Assembly: GCA_934437985.1 (NCBI GenBank)
Contig: CAKSBI010000031.1
Coordinates: forward strand, 1 to 25,255
Reading direction: 5' to 3'
Origin: an uncultured Lachnospiraceae bacterium
Lineage (GTDB): Bacteria; Bacillota; Clostridia; Lachnospirales; Lachnospiraceae
Length of the DNA: 25,255 nt
The notes under the pieces were generated by a model. The model did not search any database. It saw only the letters and a list, made by a program, of their open reading frames with translations, and had not been told where the DNA came from. Position 1 is the first letter of the stretch; each line of letters starts with the position of its first letter. The position numbers were made by a program, and so were the translations under genes. Positions 18,796-25,255 of the stretch are shown here, in pieces.

Positions 18796-18813
18796 AATGA
18801 TATATGAGCGTCC
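18780..18813 (-). terminator. Intrinsic terminator after the CARF nuclease gene
   Basis: On the minus strand GGACGCTCATA (18813-18803) pairs with TATGAGCATCC (18796-18786) over 11 positions with one mismatch and a 6-nt loop, followed by six T. It begins about 20 nt after the stop of the CARF/DUF1887 gene and bounds the kinase-nuclease operon. Its 3' arm contains the first possible ATG of the Na/Pi gene. Confidence 0.85.
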
Positions 18814-18834
18814 TCTTCTGATTATTCAGGCAAT

Positions 18835-20055
18835 CTATCTTGTAACCTTATAAAGTGCTTCAATAAACTCATCATGGCTCATGGAATCGACCCCGCTGAT
18901 AACCCTGATTCCCATATCCGCTGCCCTTGCGAGAATATACCGGCTCTGCTTCTGGCTTGTGGCTATGTACGACGTTACAAGAATCTTCTTGGAATAGTCA
19001 CCGCCATATCTTGATGCGACCGTATCAAGCTCGTATAACGCTTCTTTATTCACACTTCCATTCTTGCATGATATAAGAACCGGACGCATTCCTTTCATGA
19101 TAAATATATCTACTTCATTTCTTGTCTCAACATAATCCTTCATATCCTCATGTATTACACCATCCCAGTCAAGTGTAACCCCTGACCTGATGTCACTATA
19201 GATACCATTGTACCTCTTATTAATATCCATTGCAGTTATGTACACATACATTTCAAGAAGGTTACCGGCCTTAAGCAGACACTTTCTTATGTGCCTGTTC
19301 TTGTATGAATAATTAATATAATCCCCATATATACAGAAATTCCTTATCAGGCCTTCATCACACAGACCGTCAATTATCCCACGCTCATGCATAATATCAT
19401 AGCCCCTGCGCTTTATCTCCGTAAGGCTCACACTGTATACACCATTCTCATCACAGGTTCCGTGGGAATCCATAACCCCAAACATATTACACTGCCGGTT
19501 CCACAGCAGTGCATTATTACTGCATACCTTCCACATCCTGCGCACTTCATCAATAAACTGTTCATTAAAATCCCAGCCCTGATCCTCTGACTTAATAACG
19601 GCACCACCATTAAGTTTAACAAGGTCAGCTACCGTAAGGGCAATATCTGAATTATCAAAATTATCCTCAAGTGTATCCGCATTGCGGAACTTAATCATCT
19701 TACCTGTCATAATATTAGTCTGGATAAGCGGTATATGATACTTTCCGGCAACAATCCCCATTGCAATAAGAACAAGCTCCCTGCCTCCTAATGCATCTAT
19801 ACAGCATTCTTTATTATTTTCTACAATATCACTGAGGATATCCACAATACAGTCAAGGTCATATTCAGGAAGACGCACATACTCTATCCTGACCTTCATA
19901 TTATTTGCTGTGATAAACGTTTCAATATCACGCTTGCGTTTCTTTGTCATGATACGCTTAAAGCCCACATACACAACGCGCTCCGGCCTGTACTTCAATA
20001 CCCCTGCAACATTATTAAGCTGGCAGTAATCAAACAATTCAATAAGAGTCTTCAT
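18835..20055 (-). CDS. CARF-domain nuclease of the Card1/DUF1887 family
   Basis: Numbered from the ATG at 20055 (406 aa; GGGGGTG 6 nt upstream; an in-frame GTG at 20064 overlaps that site). Residues about 1-150 look like a CARF Rossmann-type domain: strand RVVYVGFKRIM, then CCIDALGGRELVLIAMGIVAG (about 84-104). Residues about 150-255 hold a helical/winged-helix-like middle. Residues about 258-380 match the PD-(D/E)XK nuclease of DUF1887: GNLLE (Glu268), NEVD (Asp316) and ISCKNG (Lys331), then ELDTVASRYGGDYSKKILVTS. Known Card1/Can2 relatives are activated by cyclic tetra-adenylate from type III CRISPR and cleave ssDNA and/or RNA. No Cas10 or other type III gene is visible. The gene overlaps the hybrid kinase gene by 17 nt, so the pair is translationally coupled. 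The activating ligand is unknown. Confidence 0.87.
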   Translation of the reverse strand: MKTLIELFDYCQLNNVAGVLKYRPERVVYVGFKRIMTKKRKRDIETFITANNMKVRIEYVRLPEYDLDCIVDILSDIVENNKECCIDALGGRELVLIAMGIVAGKYHIPLIQTNIMTGKMIKFRNADTLEDNFDNSDIALTVADLVKLNGGAVIKSEDQGWDFNEQFIDEVRRMWKVCSNNALLWNRQCNMFGVMDSHGTCDENGVYSVSLTEIKRRGYDIMHERGIIDGLCDEGLIRNFCIYGDYINYSYKNRHIRKCLLKAGNLLEMYVYITAMDINKRYNGIYSDIRSGVTLDWDGVIHEDMKDYVETRNEVDIFIMKGMRPVLISCKNGSVNKEALYELDTVASRYGGDYSKKILVTSYIATSQKQSRYILARAADMGIRVISGVDSMSHDEFIEALYKVTR

Positions 20056-22273
20056 GACATACACCCCCTATACTATATGACAAAATCAACTCCTCAAACA
20101 TCTTATAATCTACAGGCTTACTAAGATATTCATCAAATCCATATTCAAGCATCTTCTCCCTGATACCACTTATTGCATTAGCCGTAAGTACAATAATCTT
20201 ACCCTCACCACCGGCCGCATAATAATCATCAAGCCCCCTTATCCGTTTCATTGCTTCCACACCGTCCATTTCAGGCATCATGTGGTCCATTAGAATGATA
20301 GGGAAATGGGTGTATCTGCACAGCTCCACAGCCTGCATGCCACTGAATGCCTTGTGGACATCAAAGCCATATACCTTAAGGCTTCTTGATATAACCTTCA
20401 TATTGATAAGGTTATCATCTACTACAAGAATTTTCGTTCCATTTACATTAATATTGCCAATGGAAGACTTCGCAGCTGTCTCCGGCTTAACATCAAAATG
20501 TCCTACCGGTGACTTGTCCGCAGCAGGTAAGGTAAGCTCCACGATAAATGTTGAGCCTTTACCATATTCGCTTTCCACCCAGACTTTTCCACCCATTAAT
20601 TCAACATAACCTTTAACAATGGCCAGTCCAAGACCGGTTCCCTCTATTCCCCGGTTAAGCTCTTTATCTATCTGTGAAAAGCTTTCAAATATTTTCACTT
20701 CCTCACCCGGCTTAATCCCAATCCCCGTATCTTCTATCTCAAATCTTAACGAAACATCAGTGCCATTTATACCCAGCAGCTTACTGCGTAATGTAACACT
20801 TCCCTCTCTTGTATACTTTACAGCATTATTTAACATATTGATCAATACACCCCTGAGCCGGGTCTCATCCCCATAAAGTACCGATGGTATATCCTCATCA
20901 GTTTCAAAAAACAGCTTCAGGTTCTTACGGACAGCCAGCGTTTCGATTATAAGATAACACTCATTTATCAGATGCCTGGTCTCAAAATTATCACACACAA
21001 GCTCCATCTTTCCCGATTCAATCTTGGATATATCAAGCATATCATTAATTATTGCAAGCAGATTATTGGCTGAGTTTCTTATATCCTCAGCATATTCCCT
21101 GGTTTCACCAGTAATATCAAGCTTAAGGAGCAGCTCTGAAAATCCGGTAATCGCATTCATAGGCGTCCTTATCTCATGCGACATGCTGGCAAGGAATGAG
21201 CTTTTAGCCCTGTTTGCACGTTCAGCCTCATCTTTTGCTTCCCTGAGTGATTTCATATACCTGATACGTTCAGTCTGGTCAATTATAAATATAATATATC
21301 CGATAGCATCACCATAACCGTCACGTATCCTGTTGATGTCAAGCGTACAAAAAGCATTATTAATATTACATTCCACAGACTTTTCATAGTGGTCTTCCGA
21401 CCCGGAAAACAGCGATTCTGCCGTATCATTAAACAGCTCCTTAATCGTATCATCATTTACCGCCATATCACTGATTACCATATCAAAAAATCTGTCTGCC
21501 GCCTCATTGGAAATAATCTTATTGTTACAGGAATCATACATAAGAACCGGCATTGATATAGACCGGTATACGAATTCAGACATATTTGGAATAGTTATTC
21601 TTGAACGGTTCATTCCCTTAACTGCAAATATTAGTACAAGAAGACCCCAGAACTGGGTTATTGAGCTTCCCGGAATCGCTTCATATCCAAATAACGGAAA
21701 TATTGTATCCAGCGTCATTCCCAATACTACAATTATCTCCATCATAAGAAAGTACCTGCCAAATGCCCTGTTACGCTTTGTGGCAGAATTACGCATCATA
21801 TATATAATAAGAATAAGGATATGCAAAGCAACAAGCACTACATATAATGTATATATATTGTTGGCAAAGCCGCTTTTAAATCTATATCCCATTCCCTCAT
21901 CTGTCATTGAAAATATTGTCTCACCGGGCAAAACCGAAAAGCAATACACAACAATACCCAGAAATGAAAAATAATTAAAATAATTCTTGACGCATGTCTT
22001 AAATTCAGACAGATATCCAATTAATATCTGTGCGCATATTAACAGAACATATACTCCGACCATACCAACCGTCCTGCATATATATGCCTTAAATGTATCT
22101 GTCTGAATAAACAGGAATGCAAATCCAAAGCTCCATACTGCACTTCCAAGTGACATTATGGCAATAGTCTTACTCACTATGTACTTTTTATAAGGATCCC
22201 AAAAATAACTGCATGCAAAATATAAACCCAGTGTACCATTTATAAGCATTATTAGTGAGAATAAAAATGTCAT
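20039..22273 (-). CDS. Hybrid sensor histidine kinase (7TM - PAS - HisKA - HATPase - REC)
   Basis: A 744-aa membrane kinase. About seven N-terminal helices (1-222) fit the 7TM histidine-kinase sensor module. A PAS-like region (about 230-340) follows, then HisKA with SFLASMSHEIRTPMNAI (phospho-acceptor His366), HATPase_c (N box around N482, DTGIGIKPG 515-523, GTGLGLAI 545-552) and a receiver domain (about 612-730: DD 619-620, phospho-acceptor Asp663 in LMDHMMPEMDG, Lys719). There is no HPt or DNA-binding output domain, so the receiver must pass the signal elsewhere or act by contact. It begins a two-gene operon with the CARF nuclease. The ATG at 22273 has GAGGTGGG upstream and a good promoter. 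Confidence 0.93.
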   Translation of the reverse strand: MTFLFSLIMLINGTLGLYFACSYFWDPYKKYIVSKTIAIMSLGSAVWSFGFAFLFIQTDTFKAYICRTVGMVGVYVLLICAQILIGYLSEFKTCVKNYFNYFSFLGIVVYCFSVLPGETIFSMTDEGMGYRFKSGFANNIYTLYVVLVALHILILIIYMMRNSATKRNRAFGRYFLMMEIIVVLGMTLDTIFPLFGYEAIPGSSITQFWGLLVLIFAVKGMNRSRITIPNMSEFVYRSISMPVLMYDSCNNKIISNEAADRFFDMVISDMAVNDDTIKELFNDTAESLFSGSEDHYEKSVECNINNAFCTLDINRIRDGYGDAIGYIIFIIDQTERIRYMKSLREAKDEAERANRAKSSFLASMSHEIRTPMNAITGFSELLLKLDITGETREYAEDIRNSANNLLAIINDMLDISKIESGKMELVCDNFETRHLINECYLIIETLAVRKNLKLFFETDEDIPSVLYGDETRLRGVLINMLNNAVKYTREGSVTLRSKLLGINGTDVSLRFEIEDTGIGIKPGEEVKIFESFSQIDKELNRGIEGTGLGLAIVKGYVELMGGKVWVESEYGKGSTFIVELTLPAADKSPVGHFDVKPETAAKSSIGNINVNGTKILVVDDNLINMKVISRSLKVYGFDVHKAFSGMQAVELCRYTHFPIILMDHMMPEMDGVEAMKRIRGLDDYYAAGGEGKIIVLTANAISGIREKMLEYGFDEYLSKPVDYKMFEELILSYSIGGVCHEDSY

Positions 22274-22309
22274 CCACCCACCTCATTATTTATCAGTAGT
22301 CATAAATAT

Positions 22310-22338
22310 ATTATAGACATTTTTATCTATTCATGCAA
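22310..22338 (-). promoter_or_regulatory. Sigma-A promoter of the kinase-CARF nuclease operon
   Basis: TTGCAT (22338-22333) and consensus TATAAT (22315-22310) with exactly 17 nt between them on the minus strand, giving a leader of about 30 nt before the kinase ATG. It lies just after the LuxR-type gene's stop, so the operon has its own start. Confidence 0.8.
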
Positions 22339-22355
22339 GTATGCTGAAACAGAGG

Positions 22356-24743
22356 TTATATGAGATTTTTCTTCTGTGCCTCCGCAACTGCAGCAACACG
22401 GTTTTTAACACCAAGCTTCTGATAATTTTCCCGGCAGTGGTACTTCACTGTATTGATGCTTATCTGCATCTTTTCCGCAATCTCTTCATTAGATAACCCA
22501 AGCGCCTGGTAACGCAATATCTGCAATGCATTTTCATTAAATGTCTCTTCACATGCAGCTTCCTTCAGATACACCGGATAGAACTTTGCCATATTCCTTG
22601 TCTCTTCTATTACCCGTTCATAATAATTCCTGTCCCTGACAGTAAGCTCCATATTTTCAAATAACTCTAAAACAGCACCTGCCTCAGCAGTAAGTACCCT
22701 TACAAAATGATAATCCTCCGCTGTATTATACACATTCTGAAATGTCTCTGTCCAATTTTCATTGCCGGTACGGTATTCAAGTATTGCAAGCAATATCTCA
22801 CATTCCATACGTATATATATCCTGTCATACATTCTTGCGTAATACAGCATCCTTTCAATCAGGCTAAGCGCGTTCGCGTGCTTTCCCTGAATTAAATATA
22901 TACGTATTTTTGTCAGGTAACGGTACCGCTCCATAATAAAAAATGACTGGCTTTCATCCGGTGCACTCTTCTCCATCCACTCCAGATACAGGTCACTATT
23001 GCCGCTATACAGGTTCAGCATACATAAGCAGTTATCAATATTAGGCAGGAGCCACACTGCTTTTTTATCTACACACTTCTGGCGGAATGAATACAAAACA
23101 GTCCTCGCATCATCAATATTGCCTTTTCGCAGATGAAGCTTTGCAAGAAGGCCTTCACCCACAAAGCACTGTTCTATTTTACCATTTTCCGCCTGCATAA
23201 GTCCCTTGGAAATTCTTCTGATAACCTCGTAATCATCCCCGCCCTTTTCCATAAAACTCTCTGCAAGTGCAAGCTCTACAAGACCGGCACCTTGTTTTCC
23301 AAGTACAAAGCTTACTACCCTTCCAACGCTGTTTGCAAGCTCCTTATCCTTTTTGCTCCACTCACAAAAATCTTTTCCACCGTTCATATTGCTTGGTGCA
23401 TTACTTGTCACGCATAAATCATTGAGGTTGATCTGCCTGTCTATCGCAAGATTCCATGCATCCTTCAATATACCAACCATACTATTACTTCCCCTGTGTG
23501 GCAGTGAGATATTAAGATAAACAAGCATGCTTTTAACCTTCTTCTTATCATTTCCCTTTTCAACCCTGCTTAGCTGCTCAATCTGGCTGTACCAGTATTC
23601 GCTCTTGTCCACATCAAGTATCAGGGAATACAGCATACATATCCCACCCATGAGTTCAACATATTTTTTGATATTTTCCTCACTCATCGCCAGATAATAA
23701 TCCTTCAGCTCATACAGATAACCGGTACCCGGCTGGCTCTTGCCTGTCTCAACGAGTATCTCTATAATACCCTTTGTATTGCCTGCTTTTTCAAACATAC
23801 TTAAGGCATTTTTATAATCACCTTTTTTCTTATAATAACGGCCTGCATTAAAATACAGTTCATTTCTCTGTTCCCTGCTATAGCTTTTTTCCAGGCGTCT
23901 TGCCATACTTCTTCTTACCTCAGGCTCAATGCAGTAATAACCATTATGAATAGATATGAAATTGCCGGTCTCTACACATTTTTCTAACAGCATTTCCACA
24001 CAGGCCCCTCCTGTTATATACTCTGCAAGCTCTTTGTCAAAGCTGTCTACTATTGACAGGCACATTGTATTCTCTGTAAGCCACGGATCCCATTTTTCAT
24101 ATATCTCACATTCAACATAATCCCATAGTATTCTCTTGCTCCGGTCATAGATATCTTCGTCATATCTTGGCGGCTCATGCCTCTGCCTTGAATCTGTTAT
24201 TATCTGCGTAACAGATATATTAAGGCTCAGCCCATGCCCTCTTGACATCTGCCAGAGCATCATAAGCTCTTCGGAATTAAGCCTTATATCTTTTTTCTTA
24301 AGATATCTATCTACCTCACTTAGTGATAAAGCAAGGTCTGATTCCGTAATCTCCATAAAATCACGGCTTTTTAACCGGTGTGCAAGCATCCATTTGGGAC
24401 AGACCGCCCTGGATACCAGGATAAGCCATATATCTTTTCTGTTGAACAATTGCAGGATACGATCTCTTATAAGTCCATCTTCCGCAAATTGCAGCTGGTC
24501 GACGACAACGACTGTCCTCTTCCTGCCGTCCGCCTGGTCAACCGGAATATTGTCAAATTCAGACAACATTGCCGTCCTGGCATCAATGTAAATATAATTC
24601 CGCTTTGCAAAATAATGTGTAACAAGCGAAGTTTTTCCAAATCCTGTCATTCCATATATGTATACCGTCTGGAAAGTCTCTTTTGCAAGGTTAAGCTTCT
24701 TTTTAGCAAGCTTAGGAAATATATACAGTTCATTTTCTTCCAT
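22356..24743 (-). CDS. MalT-like STAND ATPase / LuxR-family transcriptional regulator
   Basis: Numbered from the ATG at 24743 (795 aa), which has AGGAG 9 nt upstream; the frame extends to a TTG at 24812 but the family N-terminus fits the ATG. Residues about 8-240 form a STAND-type NTPase: Walker A GMTGFGKTS (31-39) and Walker B VVVVDQ (Asp82 followed by Gln, not a second acidic residue as in MalT). A TPR-like helical region fills the middle (for example AGRYYKKKGDYKNALSMFEKAG). The last 60 residues are a LuxR HTH (LGLSNEEIAEKMQISINTVKYH). MalT-like activators oligomerise on an inducer and ATP, then activate nearby genes. The target and inducer are unknown; the kinase-nuclease operon downstream and the array upstream are possible neighbours of interest only. 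Confidence 0.88.
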   Translation of the reverse strand: MEENELYIFPKLAKKKLNLAKETFQTVYIYGMTGFGKTSLVTHYFAKRNYIYIDARTAMLSEFDNIPVDQADGRKRTVVVVDQLQFAEDGLIRDRILQLFNRKDIWLILVSRAVCPKWMLAHRLKSRDFMEITESDLALSLSEVDRYLKKKDIRLNSEELMMLWQMSRGHGLSLNISVTQIITDSRQRHEPPRYDEDIYDRSKRILWDYVECEIYEKWDPWLTENTMCLSIVDSFDKELAEYITGGACVEMLLEKCVETGNFISIHNGYYCIEPEVRRSMARRLEKSYSREQRNELYFNAGRYYKKKGDYKNALSMFEKAGNTKGIIEILVETGKSQPGTGYLYELKDYYLAMSEENIKKYVELMGGICMLYSLILDVDKSEYWYSQIEQLSRVEKGNDKKKVKSMLVYLNISLPHRGSNSMVGILKDAWNLAIDRQINLNDLCVTSNAPSNMNGGKDFCEWSKKDKELANSVGRVVSFVLGKQGAGLVELALAESFMEKGGDDYEVIRRISKGLMQAENGKIEQCFVGEGLLAKLHLRKGNIDDARTVLYSFRQKCVDKKAVWLLPNIDNCLCMLNLYSGNSDLYLEWMEKSAPDESQSFFIMERYRYLTKIRIYLIQGKHANALSLIERMLYYARMYDRIYIRMECEILLAILEYRTGNENWTETFQNVYNTAEDYHFVRVLTAEAGAVLELFENMELTVRDRNYYERVIEETRNMAKFYPVYLKEAACEETFNENALQILRYQALGLSNEEIAEKMQISINTVKYHCRENYQKLGVKNRVAAVAEAQKKNLI

Positions 24744-24860
24744 CAGTCCACGCTCCTTATATTCAGACACGTTAAAACAATCATAGTATTTTAATATATA
24801 TACTTCATTCAATAATTTGCCTTTTATTATAATATGTTTATAATATATACTTATGTTCCT

Positions 24861-24888
24861 GTTTATATTGTTTATATTGTTTGTATTC
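24861..24888. repeat. Short 9-bp tandem units bordering the CRISPR array
   Basis: GTTTATATT, GTTTATATT and GTTTGTATTC follow one another and run straight into the first CRISPR repeat, which also begins GTTTG. Their role is unknown. They sit at the end expected to be leader-distal, and could be decayed repeat remnants or simple AT-rich sequence. Confidence 0.45.
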
Positions 24889-25255
24889 GTTTGTTACCCC
24901 TATGAATTTACACTGCTCTCAAACCAGTTCCTCGGATATGATGGCTGTGTGACTGTTTGTTACCCCTATGAATTTACACTGCTCTCAAACTACTATGCAC
25001 CAGAAGGCACTATGACAGTTGTTTGTTACCCCTATGAATTTACACTGCTCTCAAACCAACACCTACAGGCTACAGCCTACGGCAGCGTTTGTTACCCCTA
25101 TGAATTTACACTGCTCTCAAACACAGTTATATGTTGTTTGATTCTGATAATTAGTTTGTTACCCCTATGAATTTACACTGCTCTCAAACCTCGAAACGAC
25201 CCTGCGCATTCCAAGTTCGGTTTGTTACCCCTATGAATTTACACTGCTCTCAAAC
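24889..25255 (-). CRISPR. CRISPR array, type II-like repeat, six repeats visible, continues beyond the right edge
   Basis: Six identical 36-nt repeats start at 24889, 24955, 25021, 25087, 25154 and 25220, with spacers of 30, 30, 30, 31 and 30 nt. Read on the minus strand the repeat begins GTTTGAGAGCAGTGTAAATT and ends GGGGTAACAAAC, like type II-A repeats of Firmicutes, where the GTTTnAGAGC end pairs with tracrRNA. Repeat length and 30-nt spacers also fit type II. This orientation places the leader, and probably cas9-cas1-cas2-csn2, beyond the right edge, with the oldest spacers at the left. No cas gene or tracrRNA anti-repeat was seen here, and no spacer matches other sequence in the window by eye. 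Confidence 0.97.

Noticed and set aside
18835..20055. CARF gene as part of a type III CRISPR locus
   Set aside because: No cas10, csm, cmr or cas6 gene lies in the window and the visible array has a type II-like repeat.
24813..24888. tracrRNA or leader in the gap left of the array
   Set aside because: No anti-repeat complementary to the repeat was found, and the type II orientation puts the leader on the other side.
24853..25170. Plus-strand open frame encoding repeated CYPYEFTLLSN
   Set aside because: It is the CRISPR repeat read as protein; the unit recurs because repeat plus spacer is 66 nt.

Overview
The window looks like chromosomal DNA from a gut-type Clostridia, most likely a Lachnospiraceae member close to Coprococcus, Roseburia or Lachnospira. 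The basis is moderate AT richness, secreted proteins with Thr/Pro/Ala linkers joined to Big_2-like or LRR_5 domains, a 7TM hybrid histidine kinase, a MalT-like LuxR regulator and a fused ECF transporter. The genus is an inference. Every gene I accept (15 complete CDS and one partial) lies on the minus strand, so transcription runs right to left. No rRNA, tRNA or insertion sequence was seen.

From the right edge leftwards: a CRISPR array (24889-25255, running off the edge) with six identical 36-nt repeats of type II appearance but no cas gene in view. Next comes a MalT-like STAND/LuxR regulator. Then a two-gene unit with its own promoter and terminator: a 7TM hybrid histidine kinase overlapping a CARF plus DUF1887 (Card1-like) nuclease. 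Next is a short Na/Pi-cotransporter homologue, then a secreted pair: a Big_2-like protein with two DUF3237-like domains and a Big_2-like esterase.

The centre (about 14.9 kb down to 7.6 kb) is a corrinoid-uptake operon. A sigma-A-type promoter, a cobalamin riboswitch and an intrinsic terminator precede four genes: a secreted protein joining a DUF4430 domain to an alpha/alpha-toroid (the two folds of human intrinsic factor and transcobalamin, in swapped order); a membrane-anchored DUF4430 protein with a long cationic spacer; an EcfT protein; and a single polypeptide fusing both ECF ATPases to the S component. The likely job is to capture corrinoid at the surface and pass it to a dedicated ECF importer when B12 is scarce. 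A TM2 protein, a TPR lipoprotein and HflX follow closely and may be read through from the same promoter, up to a strong terminator at 4743-4790.

The left part holds a polysaccharide deacetylase followed by a SpoIID-like/peptidoglycan-binding protein (envelope functions), then a MarR regulator with two SlyA-like palindromic operators controlling a heterodimeric ABC exporter whose second subunit is cut by the left edge.

The two most interesting systems are the histidine kinase-CARF nuclease operon, with no type III CRISPR machinery visible, and the riboswitch-controlled transcobalamin-like ECF operon. All family assignments are from reading motifs; no database search was run.
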